This document shows positions 24,001 to 33,162 of a stretch of DNA of 64,000 bases, in pieces; position 1 is the stretch's first letter; each line of letters opens with the position of its first letter. Below the pieces are notes generated by a model. It ran no database searches. It had not been told where the DNA came from and saw nothing but the letters and a program-made list of their open reading frames with translations. The position numbers and the translations under genes are program-made. The stretch spans positions 186,001 through 250,000 of the forward strand of contig CAVUMB010000005.1 of assembly GCA_963742405.1 (NCBI GenBank), in the 5' to 3' direction. This stretch comes from JAGVSR01 sp963742405 (GTDB taxonomy: Bacteria > Pseudomonadota > Alphaproteobacteria > Rhizobiales > Hyphomicrobiaceae).

Positions 24001-27000
24001 TGCAACCGCCGCTGCACAGCGACGTCAACATCGCGGTCTCCCTCGCCATCACCAAGGTCGACCGGACGACCAGCGAAGCCGAAGCCGCCGCGACGACGAC
24101 CACCACCTACACCCACAACATCGCTGTCGCCGCCGTTGCCGACGGCCCGACGATCTCGGGTTCGGCGTCCGGCCTCGAAGACCAGCCGATCAACCTGCCG
24201 ATCACGGTGTCGCGCATCGACGCGGATGGCTCGGAGCAGTATGACTTTGCCGCCATCACCATTCCGGCCGGGGCGACGCTGATCTATGCCGTGACGCCCC
24301 CCAACGGCATCACCGTGTCGGTGGTCGGCAATGTCCATACCTTTACGCCGGGCCCGGCGACGACAGCCGCGCAGTTCCAAAGCTTCCTGGCGACAGGCCT
24401 GCAGGTCCAGGCTCCGGCCGACAGCGATGTGAACTTCAACGTCGGCGTTCGCGTCGGCACCATCGAGAGCGTTCTCTCGGGCGGCGAAGTGACCCTGCTC
24501 AAGGCCGATGCGACGTTCCAGGTTCCAGTCACGGTCAGCCCCGTCACCGACATGCCGGCGGTCACGGGGTCCAGCACCGTCGATGAAGACACGAGCGTGA
24601 TCTTCGGCGCCAACATTGCCATCACTCAGAACGACAAGACGGACGGCTCGGAAGCGATCACGCAGATCGTGGTCGGCAACATCCCGTCTACCGCGACGGT
24701 CACATATACCGCCAGCCCCGGCGTGACGGTCACGCCGTCAACGGCGGCCGGCATCACGAGTTATACGATCGCGGGCGGCAGCGAAGACGCCATCCGCGCG
24801 ACGCTCGCCACGTTCACGCTGCAACCGCCGCTGCACAGCGACGTCAACATCGCGGTCTCCCTCGCCATCACCAAGGTCGACCGGACGACCAGCGAAGCCG
24901 AAGCCGCCGCGACGACGACCACCACCTACACCCACAACATCGCTGTCGCCGCCGTTGCCGACGGCCCGACGATCTCGGGTTCGGCGTCCGGCCTCGAAGA
25001 CCAGCCGATCAACCTGCCGATCACGGTGTCGCGCATCGACGCGGATGGCTCGGAGCAGTATGACTTTGCCGCCATCACCATTCCGGCCGGGGCGACGCTG
25101 ATCTATGCCGTGACGCCCCCCAACGGCATCACCGTGTCGGTGGTCGGCAATGTCCATACCTTTACGCCGGGCCCGGCGACGACAGCCGCGCAGTTCCAAA
25201 GCTTCCTGGCGACAGGCCTGCAGGTCCAGGCTCCGGCCGACAGCGATGTGAACTTCAACGTCGGCGTTCGCGTCGGCACCATCGAGAGCGTTCTCTCGGG
25301 CGGCGAAGTGACCCTGCTCAAGGCCGATGCGACGTTCCAGGTTCCAGTCACGGTCAGCCCCGTCACCGACATGCCGGCGGTCACGGGGTCCAGCACCGTC
25401 GATGAAGACACGAGCGTGATCTTCGGCGCCAACATTGCCATCACTCAGAACGACAAGACGGACGGCTCGGAAGCGATCACGCAGATCGTGGTCGGCAACA
25501 TCCCGTCTACCGCGACGGTCACATATACCGCCAGCCCCGGCGTGACGGTCACGCCGTCAACGGCGGCCGGCATCACGAGTTATACGATCGCGGGCGGCAG
25601 CGAAGATGCCATCCGCGCGACGCTCGCCACGTTCACGCTGCAACCGCCGCTGCACAGCGACGTCAACATCGCGGTCTCCCTCGCCATCACCAAGGTCGAC
25701 CGGACGACCAGCGAAGCCGAAGCCGCCGCGACGACGACCACCACCTACACCCACAACATCGCTGTCGCCGCCGTTGCTGATACGCCGACGGCTTCAGGCA
25801 CCGGCGCCGGTTTCGAAGATCAAAACATTCCGATTTCGATCACTGTCGGCCACCCCGACAACTCCGACGGGACCGAGCGCATCAAAGATGTTGTCATCGG
25901 CAACGTTCCGGCTGGCTTCACGCTGACAGAATCGTCCGCCGGTTCCGGGACGCTCACCTTGAACGGCAACGGGACGTATACCGTTGCCGGGCCCAACACA
26001 GCGGCAATTCAAGACGTTCTTTCGAATTTGACCTTGGTCTTCGTGCCGGGCGGCGCTCGCCAGCATCTCGATACCGAGTTTAGCCTTTCGGCGCGCGTGA
26101 CCACGATCGAAAGCGCTCCAACAGAAACAGGCACCGGCGAAGTCGCCGTACTCGAAGCCTACATCGATATATCGGTCCCAGTGACAGTCACCGCCGTGGC
26201 CGATCCCGTAACGCCGTCTGGATCCTCCACCATTCAGGAAGATACCAACGTCAGCATCGGCTCCAATATTGGCTACACCAAGATCGATCTCGACGGCACC
26301 GAAAGCGTGACCACTGTCACGATCTCTACCTTCCCCAACGGCACGCAGGTCACATACACAGACCTGTCGAACACACTGCAATCTTTCACCTCCACCGGCA
26401 CCGAAACGATCACGTTGACCGGAGGTACCGAAGCGCAAATCCGCACGGCACTCAATTCGTTGTCGATCCAGGCGCCGCCCCATTCGGATCAGAACTTCAA
26501 CCTTGCCGTCACGGTGACGACGACCGACAACGACGCGTCGACCAACACGACGAGCTACAACCATAGTGTCATCGTGCAAGCCATCGCCGATGCACCGACG
26601 GTCAGCGCTGACGCCATCACATTTGACGAAGACACGTCAGCGACTTTGACCATTCGGCCAAATCGGAGCGCTGACGAGGACAACTCCGAAACCCTTTCCG
26701 TGCGTATCACTGTCCCGTCCGATGGGGCTGGCGTGATCGGCACTCTTAACGGTACGCCACCCAGCAACGTCACGCTGACGGCACAAGGTGGAGGTGTCTA
26801 TCTGGTCACCGCCACTGGGACGGCCCCGGCCGACCGGGAGACCTTGCTCGACACATTCCTCAACGGGGGCATCACATTTACGCCGCGCGCCAATTACTCT
26901 GGCGCTCTTTCGGGCACGAACGGTATCCAGGTCGACGCCATATCGACCGAGGCGGCGACCGGCGGCGAGCTTGCAGCAAATAGTTTCGGTGGCCTGGATA

Positions 27001-30000
27001 ACACCTCGAAGACGGAAACCGTAACAACGTACATCGCGGTCACCGTCAACCCGATCAACGATATCCCGGTGCTGACCAACGCGACGACCATTGTGCAGGA
27101 AAACAATGGCTCCACGTCCGCAAGCGATCCCGATCTCAGCATTCCGATCGGCACGCGCCTCGGCCTGACCATCGCCGATGTCGATGGCTCTCAAGGCCTT
27201 GACTTGACGCTCACCGGCTTCCCCGTCAACGCCCAGGCGCTTGCCTTCGGTATCACTCTGCCCGGTGTCTCCACGAGCGTCGTGATCGCCACCGGTACGG
27301 TCACAATCACCGGCACCAATGCCAACAACGTCATCACCGTCCTGAACTCGCTCTCAATTACCCTGGCGGACGATCGTGACGAGAACTTCACGGTCACCGT
27401 CAACGGCACGGTCACGGACAACAACGGAGCCACGACCGACACAGACACGTTCACGCTGACCCACATGGTCACCGTGCAGGCTGTCGCTGACGTGCCGACT
27501 GTCAACGTGGGAGCCACGACGAAGCCGGCGGTCAACGAAGATTCCGCCTTTGTCACATATGCCGTCACCACCGCCCTCAACGATACGGACGGCTCTGAAA
27601 CCTACCAGCGCGTCACGGTCGCCTTTTCCACGCCAGGTTCGGGCGCGCGACCCGAAGTCCAGTTCGGCACAATAGCGGGAGTCATCTTCGACACCGCGAC
27701 TCCGGGTCAGGTCGTATTGACCGGTCCGGCCGCCGACATCAACGCGGCAATGGCCTCCTTGCAAGTCCGCCCGGGCGCCAACAACGGTGAGAATATCACG
27801 ATCACTGTGACTGCGCGTGCCATTGAAAGCGCCCCGGCTGAAGACAATGACGGTGCAACGGCCGGCATGGGCGGCGGAATCGCGGGTCCCGAAATTGCAA
27901 CCCCGATTGCGCAAACCGTGGCGAGCTTTACAATTCCGGTGACGCCGGTTCCTGAAGTTCCGACCCTGTCCATTCCAGCAAGTGCTTCGGGCACCGAAGA
28001 CACGACGTTCGCGCTGGGTGCGATCACCGTGTCATCCGTGACAACCGACACCGATAACTCGGAAACCCGCTTTTTTGAAATCCAGCAGTCGAGCTATCCG
28101 GCAGGCACGCAGTTCATCAGCGGCGGTGTTGCCGTCGGCACTGTTGTCACGCCAGGATGGCTGCGGGTCACCGAAGCTCAGTTGGCCACGCTCAGCATTC
28201 TGCCGTCCACGAATTATTCCGGCACCATCAACCTTGTCGTCCGCGGCGTAGTCATCGATACCAACGCCGGCGGCAGTGTCACCTCCACAACAGCTACGCA
28301 GACCCTACCGGTGACAGTGGCACCGGATGCCGACGGGGTCACCACCCCCACTCTATCGTCGGGCGTCGAAGACAACGGCGCCATCGCCGTTGGTTCCGAC
28401 ATCAACAGCGGTATGACCGTCGTCGACAACGCGACAGGCACGGGCAACAACGCGACCAGTGAAACAATCTCGCGTATCGTTCTGGATTTTCCGGCCGACA
28501 CGGCAACCCAGACCTACTCAATCGTACCCGGCACGGCATCCGGCACGGCTGAGATCGCTTTTGACTCGGCCACGCGCGTCTACACGATCACAAGTACGAT
28601 CATCACGGGTGCTGCCGATATTGCGGCTCTGACTCAGGTCGAACGCGCCCAAGCGGAGACCGATATCCGCGCCGCACTGGCCGGCTTCAGGGTCACAATG
28701 GGACCGACCCACACCGACCTCAATGGTCTCGTCAGCGTCACCGCCACGACTTTGGATGTGAACGGTGGGGTGTCCAACACTCAAGACAATGCCTTCAATC
28801 ACTCGATCCGCGTCCAAGCGGTGGCCGACACGCCGTCGATCAGCGTTGTCGACCCGGTTAGTTTCGTCACCGAGGACGGCGCCACCGTCGCGCTCACTAT
28901 AAACGCTGGCAACAGTGCTGACACGGACAACTCCGAAACGCTGTCGGTTCGTATCACTCTACCCTCCGACAGCCTCGGTCCTATTGGTACCATTGTCGGT
29001 TCCCCGCCTTCGGGGGTGACCGTGACTTACCAGGGTAGCGGCATCTATCTCGTCACAGCCACCGGCACCGATAACGCAACCCGCGAAGCGCGCCTTGACA
29101 GCTTCCTCAATGGCGGCGGCATCGCCTTCGATCCGCGCAACAACTGGGGAGGTGTGTTGCTCGGCACGAACGGCATCAAGGTTGAGGTCATCTCGACCGA
29201 AGGCGCTTCGGGGCCCGAGGTCGCGGCGAACAGCTTCGGCGGAACCGACAACACCTCACAGACGGAGACCGTCACCGACTACATCGATGTCAGAGTATCA
29301 TCGGTACCCGACGCCCCGACCATCAAAGGCAATGGCGTCGGTATCGAAGACACCCGTATCCCAATACCGATAAGCGTCACGCTCGCGGACAAGGATGGTT
29401 CGGAGACCTACGTCGTCACGATCACCGGCGGCGTACCGGCTGGCGCAAAAATATTTGGCGCCGGTGGATTGGAAATACTACCGAGTTTCGGCGAATATGT
29501 TCTGACGCCAGCCGACGTCGCAGCACTCGCGATCCTGCCGCCTGTCAACTACTCGTCGGTGCTCCAGGGCAACATCACGCTCGACCTGCAAACTGCGGTG
29601 ACCGACAGCTACACGATCGGATCTCTCACCAATTACTTCTACAACAACATCGAAGTGTCGGTTACAGGCGTCGCGGACGCACCGGGCACCCGCACGGTTG
29701 CCGTGTCGGCTGATGAAGACGAAACCATCGAGCTCGGCGCCGCAATCGTGTCCAGCGCCGGTGGCAATCTGAATAGTCTGCTTGTCGACAATGACGGATC
29801 CGAAGCCCTGTCCTTCGTCATCGGCGGTCTGCCGCAAGGCGTCATCCCGACCTCCGCTGTCGCCGGCGTGACGTATCTCGGCAACGGGACTTGGAGCATC
29901 ACGGCGGCAGCCATGCCGACGCTGCAGCTCCCGCCTGTAAGCAACTTCTCGGGCGAAAATCCCTATTCCGGCGTCACGGTCCGCGCCGTCACGCAGGAAC

Positions 30001-32864
30001 TGGACGGTGACGAAGCCTCCTCATCGCAATGGCCGGTCACGATTACCGTCAGCCCCGTCATCAACTCGACAACTGTTGACGGTCTGGCGAACTGGAACAT
30101 GGGTGTCACGCAGGCCGAAGCCGCAAGCGAATCCGGTATCGGCATATCACTGGCGAGCGCAGCCAATCACGCCTACATCGATAATGACGGCTCCGAAGCG
30201 GTTGTCAGCTACACCTTCAACCTGTCGTCGCTGCTCGCCGACGCGGGGATTGCGGCCCGCCTGACCGCCCTTGACGGAGCGGGCGCGGACCTTGACGATC
30301 TTGTCTCCAACCATATCTTCGGACCTGTGACATATGATTCAGTTGCCGGAACCATTACCGTATTAGCGGCCGACATCGGCGGCGTTGTCATCGACGGTGC
30401 GCTGTTCCTGGATTCGAACCAGGATTTCTCCATCCCTGTCACCGCCGTGGTCCGCGACGAAGCGATCCTCGGCGGAACGCCGACATTCGTCGATAAAATC
30501 GAGACCGGAACGTTCAACATCAACCTCATCGGGTCCGCCGATACGCCGACGGCCTTTGCAACGTCCACGTCCGGCGCCTCAGGCAGCGAGCTGGTCTTGA
30601 ACCTTGGCGGCGTCTCGACCGACACCGACGCGGCGCTCGGCCGAGCGCTGTCCGAAGACATCTATTACGTCGTTGCGGTGACCAACCCCGGCGCGGCTCC
30701 TGCCCTCGGCTTCACAGATGGGTCGGGCAATGTTGTCGGTCTGGATAATGGTGATGGAACGTGGGTCTTTACCCCCGCTGATTTCATCGGCTTGCATATT
30801 TTAACGGTCGACGGTGCATCGGGTACGGCAAACCTGCGCCTCACCTCAATCGCTGTCGAAAACGACGGCGACACGGCCAGCAACACGGCTAACTTCACTG
30901 TCACGGTTGTTCCCGGAACGGGTGGTCCAGGTGGCAACGCTCCCCAGCCGCCGCTTGTCTCGATAGGCACCAACTCCGGCAATGAAGATGGTTCGATTAC
31001 GCTCAACGTCACGGCGGGCCCGGCCCCGGGTGATACCAGCAATCCATCGGTCTCTGTCATGATCTCCAATCTACCGGCTGGAGCCCAGATCGAAGGCGCG
31101 CGCTACAACCCCGATACCGGGCGCTGGGTCGCCAGCGCGGCCCTGGTCAATTCGGGCGCCGTCAAAATCATCCCGCCGGCTGACTTTTCCGGCACGATGA
31201 ATATTACCATTGAAGCCGTCGCAACCAATGCGTCGTTGCAGCGGACGACAACAGGCGCGACGACGGTGCCGATCGCGATTGATCCGGTCGCCGACGGCGT
31301 CGCGATCAGCGCCTCACCGGATGCCGGCGTCGAGGACCTCGCGGTCAACCTCGACATTTCTCTGGCCGAGCGTGACGTGGACGGCAGCGAAGTCATTGGC
31401 GGCAGCGTTTATGTGCGACTGTCGGACGGCGCGGCCATTATCGGCGGTTATCCTGTCGTTGCCGCCGGCGACAGCGACGCGACGATCGACGGCACGAGCC
31501 TGATTGGCTTTTACCGGGTGCCGACGTCCGCCCTTTCCGGCCTGCAACTGCAGCCGGCCGCCAACTGGCATGGCACCGTAACTGTTCAAGTAGCGTCCTA
31601 TTCAATAGAGCCCGTTGACCTGACGCCCGACGCGGACAATACGCAGCTCGATGTTGCCACTTTTGCCGTCACCGTCACGGCATCCGCCGACGCTCCGGCC
31701 GTGTCAGCGCCAATCTCGGTCACCGGCGACGAAGACAATGCGATCAGCATCGCTGGCCTGTCCGCCGCCCTCGTTGACAACATCGCAACCAACGGCGCGG
31801 AAGTACTATCGGTAAAGATCTCTGGAGTGGCGGCTGGAACGCGCTTCTCCACCGGCTCCAATAACGGTGACGGCAGCTGGACGATCCCTGTCACAGCACT
31901 CTCGACACTGCAAATTACGCCGCCGCTACACTATTCCGGCACTATGACGCTGACGTTGACGGCGATCGCGCTGGAATTGGCCAACGGTGACGAGGCCCAG
32001 TCGTCCGTCAACTTCAATGTCATTGTGGCCCCGAAAGCCGACACGGTCGAAATCCTGGCGGAAAACGTCGCCGTCGATGCGACCGGGAGTGTCCTGCTTG
32101 ATCTCAACGTGCGCATGGCCGACGGCAACGGGATCAATCCGGGCGAGAATGCCGCCGAAAGCATTCGCATCACCTTCAGTTCCGTGCCGACGGGATTGTC
32201 GCTCGCTGCTGCCGGCGGCGGTACGATAACCAATCCATCGACCGGCACGTGGATCTTCACCGGATCAGAGGCCCAGGCCAACGCCATTGAAGCAGATGTC
32301 GGCGCCGTGGCATCCGGTGGCACCTACACAGTCAGTCTGTCGGCCGTCACTCTCGATGGGCCCGACACGCTCGCCACCCCCGTCACAGATACTTTCCAGC
32401 TGACAGTGCCCCAAGTTCTTACCGGCGATGCAACAGCCAATACATTGACGGGCGCCGCGGGAACTCAATTGATGTTTGGTCTTGGTGGAGCCGACATCTT
32501 GAACGGCGGCGCGGATGCCGACTTCCTTGTCGGCGGCGCCGGCGCGGATACCTTGACTGGCGGCGGCGGAAGAGACCGCTTTGGCTTTGGTGCAGGCGAT
32601 CTGGGGTCCGGCGTGGATACGATCACAGATTTCGCGACGGGTTCGGGAGGCGACGCTCTTGATGTCGCCGCGCTGCTGTCAGGGTTTAGCGGCGGCACCT
32701 CGGTTCTCAGCGACTTTGTCCAGATCACGCAAGCAAGCGGCAACTCGACAATCCGTATTGATGCCAATGGCGGCGGTGACAGCTTCCAGAACCTCGTGAT
32801 CCTGCAGGGCGTGACGGGTCTCGACGTGAATACTCTGCGAACCAACGGCAATCTAATCGTTTAA
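21036..32864 (+). CDS. Giant RTX-type repeat adhesin secreted by type I system
   Basis: A 3,942-residue protein built from about two dozen Ig/cadherin-like modules of about 100-145 residues, each opened by a motif of the type VxAVADxPTxxG and containing DEDT/EDQ and DxDGSE patterns. This matches the type I secretion-associated repeats of large LapA/RTX adhesins. Residues 756-1574 are three essentially identical 273-residue repeats. Near the C-terminus (about residue 3796 on) glycine-rich nonapeptides such as GGADADFLVGGAGADTLTGG lead into a terminal type I secretion domain. ATG 21036 is chosen: AAAGGA lies before it, and no cysteine occurs after it, as usual for such proteins. The first 300 residues are non-repetitive. 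Its secretion genes follow directly. Confidence 0.95.
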   Translation: MDRSDATDNTNAEREFAGSDRSGPALSASPQRVPARREVIDLEVTPATGPSIANFVTHDGAKVTITVEGLLGLRFPEGGLIVLQGTDAIPAAFNDQHGILLDILNTDKALFLSVVSDLQRGNAGTDPLAEYLPHAADVDNSKGITQLDLTQTGSSYPPVTSIPGSLASMPGLRRLDAPDVETRQWGRDDLKRGEAGASGRLVDTAVGSALKHLTGLGDEDRGHRNGEKISSNDNALYVGPNTPTGDSLDHLWLLGDIEYLRASRDLDEGDSPFELDGYAPIIWPPIEPIAAFAAVEDTVYTGNLFDPGIMPLPITTWQATIDPSVGTVIFGPKGEFIFTPSPGYSGFAEFTYSFRDPRTGLTISGAVGITVEAVADPATIGGSAFTDEDVNIATPVSIDLNDPDGSEDVEKVVITGLPAGAALLWDTTIAGAGVDQRPDGSFVITGSSADIQALLLSLSVTPPQDFHGRITLGIDVTTIERNVDPALPGYLDRETVHYDYHVDVEAVADLVTATGDAETTDEDTLVHLDDLAATFGDLFDGSETHVVEIRGVDGDAKITDSVGNEYPFTLAVDGSKTYTLNPSQVTDVYFLPPPDESGTFTGMTIVAIATEGSNGDQEIASAPIRVFVNPVADPVTMTAPPPQATDEDTEVVFGDDINIVINDPLTQTLTQVVLAGFPAGTIVTYTPAAGVPPVTVIMPAGGSLTLSGSEADIRAELATVALTPPLHTDQNITINVSATTEDLGGVTNTQTVPMTIAVAAVADGPTISGSASGLEDQPINLPITVSRIDADGSEQYDFAAITIPAGATLIYAVTPPNGITVSVVGNVHTFTPGPATTAAQFQSFLATGLQVQAPADSDVNFNVGVRVGTIESVLSGGEVTLLKADATFQVPVTVSPVTDMPAVTGSSTVDEDTSVIFGANIAITQNDKTDGSEAITQIVVGNIPSTATVTYTASPGVTVTPSTAAGITSYTIAGGSEDAIRATLATFTLQPPLHSDVNIAVSLAITKVDRTTSEAEAAATTTTTYTHNIAVAAVADGPTISGSASGLEDQPINLPITVSRIDADGSEQYDFAAITIPAGATLIYAVTPPNGITVSVVGNVHTFTPGPATTAAQFQSFLATGLQVQAPADSDVNFNVGVRVGTIESVLSGGEVTLLKADATFQVPVTVSPVTDMPAVTGSSTVDEDTSVIFGANIAITQNDKTDGSEAITQIVVGNIPSTATVTYTASPGVTVTPSTAAGITSYTIAGGSEDAIRATLATFTLQPPLHSDVNIAVSLAITKVDRTTSEAEAAATTTTTYTHNIAVAAVADGPTISGSASGLEDQPINLPITVSRIDADGSEQYDFAAITIPAGATLIYAVTPPNGITVSVVGNVHTFTPGPATTAAQFQSFLATGLQVQAPADSDVNFNVGVRVGTIESVLSGGEVTLLKADATFQVPVTVSPVTDMPAVTGSSTVDEDTSVIFGANIAITQNDKTDGSEAITQIVVGNIPSTATVTYTASPGVTVTPSTAAGITSYTIAGGSEDAIRATLATFTLQPPLHSDVNIAVSLAITKVDRTTSEAEAAATTTTTYTHNIAVAAVADTPTASGTGAGFEDQNIPISITVGHPDNSDGTERIKDVVIGNVPAGFTLTESSAGSGTLTLNGNGTYTVAGPNTAAIQDVLSNLTLVFVPGGARQHLDTEFSLSARVTTIESAPTETGTGEVAVLEAYIDISVPVTVTAVADPVTPSGSSTIQEDTNVSIGSNIGYTKIDLDGTESVTTVTISTFPNGTQVTYTDLSNTLQSFTSTGTETITLTGGTEAQIRTALNSLSIQAPPHSDQNFNLAVTVTTTDNDASTNTTSYNHSVIVQAIADAPTVSADAITFDEDTSATLTIRPNRSADEDNSETLSVRITVPSDGAGVIGTLNGTPPSNVTLTAQGGGVYLVTATGTAPADRETLLDTFLNGGITFTPRANYSGALSGTNGIQVDAISTEAATGGELAANSFGGLDNTSKTETVTTYIAVTVNPINDIPVLTNATTIVQENNGSTSASDPDLSIPIGTRLGLTIADVDGSQGLDLTLTGFPVNAQALAFGITLPGVSTSVVIATGTVTITGTNANNVITVLNSLSITLADDRDENFTVTVNGTVTDNNGATTDTDTFTLTHMVTVQAVADVPTVNVGATTKPAVNEDSAFVTYAVTTALNDTDGSETYQRVTVAFSTPGSGARPEVQFGTIAGVIFDTATPGQVVLTGPAADINAAMASLQVRPGANNGENITITVTARAIESAPAEDNDGATAGMGGGIAGPEIATPIAQTVASFTIPVTPVPEVPTLSIPASASGTEDTTFALGAITVSSVTTDTDNSETRFFEIQQSSYPAGTQFISGGVAVGTVVTPGWLRVTEAQLATLSILPSTNYSGTINLVVRGVVIDTNAGGSVTSTTATQTLPVTVAPDADGVTTPTLSSGVEDNGAIAVGSDINSGMTVVDNATGTGNNATSETISRIVLDFPADTATQTYSIVPGTASGTAEIAFDSATRVYTITSTIITGAADIAALTQVERAQAETDIRAALAGFRVTMGPTHTDLNGLVSVTATTLDVNGGVSNTQDNAFNHSIRVQAVADTPSISVVDPVSFVTEDGATVALTINAGNSADTDNSETLSVRITLPSDSLGPIGTIVGSPPSGVTVTYQGSGIYLVTATGTDNATREARLDSFLNGGGIAFDPRNNWGGVLLGTNGIKVEVISTEGASGPEVAANSFGGTDNTSQTETVTDYIDVRVSSVPDAPTIKGNGVGIEDTRIPIPISVTLADKDGSETYVVTITGGVPAGAKIFGAGGLEILPSFGEYVLTPADVAALAILPPVNYSSVLQGNITLDLQTAVTDSYTIGSLTNYFYNNIEVSVTGVADAPGTRTVAVSADEDETIELGAAIVSSAGGNLNSLLVDNDGSEALSFVIGGLPQGVIPTSAVAGVTYLGNGTWSITAAAMPTLQLPPVSNFSGENPYSGVTVRAVTQELDGDEASSSQWPVTITVSPVINSTTVDGLANWNMGVTQAEAASESGIGISLASAANHAYIDNDGSEAVVSYTFNLSSLLADAGIAARLTALDGAGADLDDLVSNHIFGPVTYDSVAGTITVLAADIGGVVIDGALFLDSNQDFSIPVTAVVRDEAILGGTPTFVDKIETGTFNINLIGSADTPTAFATSTSGASGSELVLNLGGVSTDTDAALGRALSEDIYYVVAVTNPGAAPALGFTDGSGNVVGLDNGDGTWVFTPADFIGLHILTVDGASGTANLRLTSIAVENDGDTASNTANFTVTVVPGTGGPGGNAPQPPLVSIGTNSGNEDGSITLNVTAGPAPGDTSNPSVSVMISNLPAGAQIEGARYNPDTGRWVASAALVNSGAVKIIPPADFSGTMNITIEAVATNASLQRTTTGATTVPIAIDPVADGVAISASPDAGVEDLAVNLDISLAERDVDGSEVIGGSVYVRLSDGAAIIGGYPVVAAGDSDATIDGTSLIGFYRVPTSALSGLQLQPAANWHGTVTVQVASYSIEPVDLTPDADNTQLDVATFAVTVTASADAPAVSAPISVTGDEDNAISIAGLSAALVDNIATNGAEVLSVKISGVAAGTRFSTGSNNGDGSWTIPVTALSTLQITPPLHYSGTMTLTLTAIALELANGDEAQSSVNFNVIVAPKADTVEILAENVAVDATGSVLLDLNVRMADGNGINPGENAAESIRITFSSVPTGLSLAAAGGGTITNPSTGTWIFTGSEAQANAIEADVGAVASGGTYTVSLSAVTLDGPDTLATPVTDTFQLTVPQVLTGDATANTLTGAAGTQLMFGLGGADILNGGADADFLVGGAGADTLTGGGGRDRFGFGAGDLGSGVDTITDFATGSGGDALDVAALLSGFSGGTSVLSDFVQITQASGNSTIRIDANGGGDSFQNLVILQGVTGLDVNTLRTNGNLIV
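23301..25757 (+). repeat. Three tandem 819-bp repeats inside the adhesin gene
   Basis: Units start at 23301, 24120 and 24939, each 819 bases (273 codons). Reading through them I find only one difference, C/C/T at 23969, 24788 and 25607, which is synonymous (GAC/GAT). A fourth start appears at 25758 but diverges after eight codons. Each unit holds two modules, one opening VAAVADGPTIS and one VSPVTDMPAV. Confidence 0.97.
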
Positions 32865-33162
32865 AGAAATGTGTAACCCGGCTGCCACGGCGGATGTGCG
32901 TGTCATTCGTCGTTGAGCCGTTGCACGCACAGCGAGCATGCCAAGTTGTCGAGGCGAATCATACTGTTTGCCTGGCGCAACATACTCTGTGGAAAAGCAC
33001 TTATGCTATCAGGACAACCCAATTGCGCATCTACACGCAAAGGTTGTATTCTGGTCGATGCGAATCTGGCACAGCCTACGGACTATTGGCGCATTCGCCT
33101 GCCGTCCGGCAATGCGGGGCGTCTGTGATCCTGCGTGGGGGCGCGCGGGCAGGGGGCATGGA
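32865..33162. other. Gap between adhesin and TolC genes
   Basis: About 298 bases. A frame upstream of the TolC start stays open but has no signal peptide or family similarity, so it was not included. No clear terminator follows the adhesin, so readthrough into the secretion genes is possible. Confidence 0.45.

Noticed and set aside
23465..25754. Long minus-strand frames repeated every 819 bases inside the adhesin gene
   Set aside because: They are shadows of the coding repeats and lack family similarity or ribosome-binding sites.
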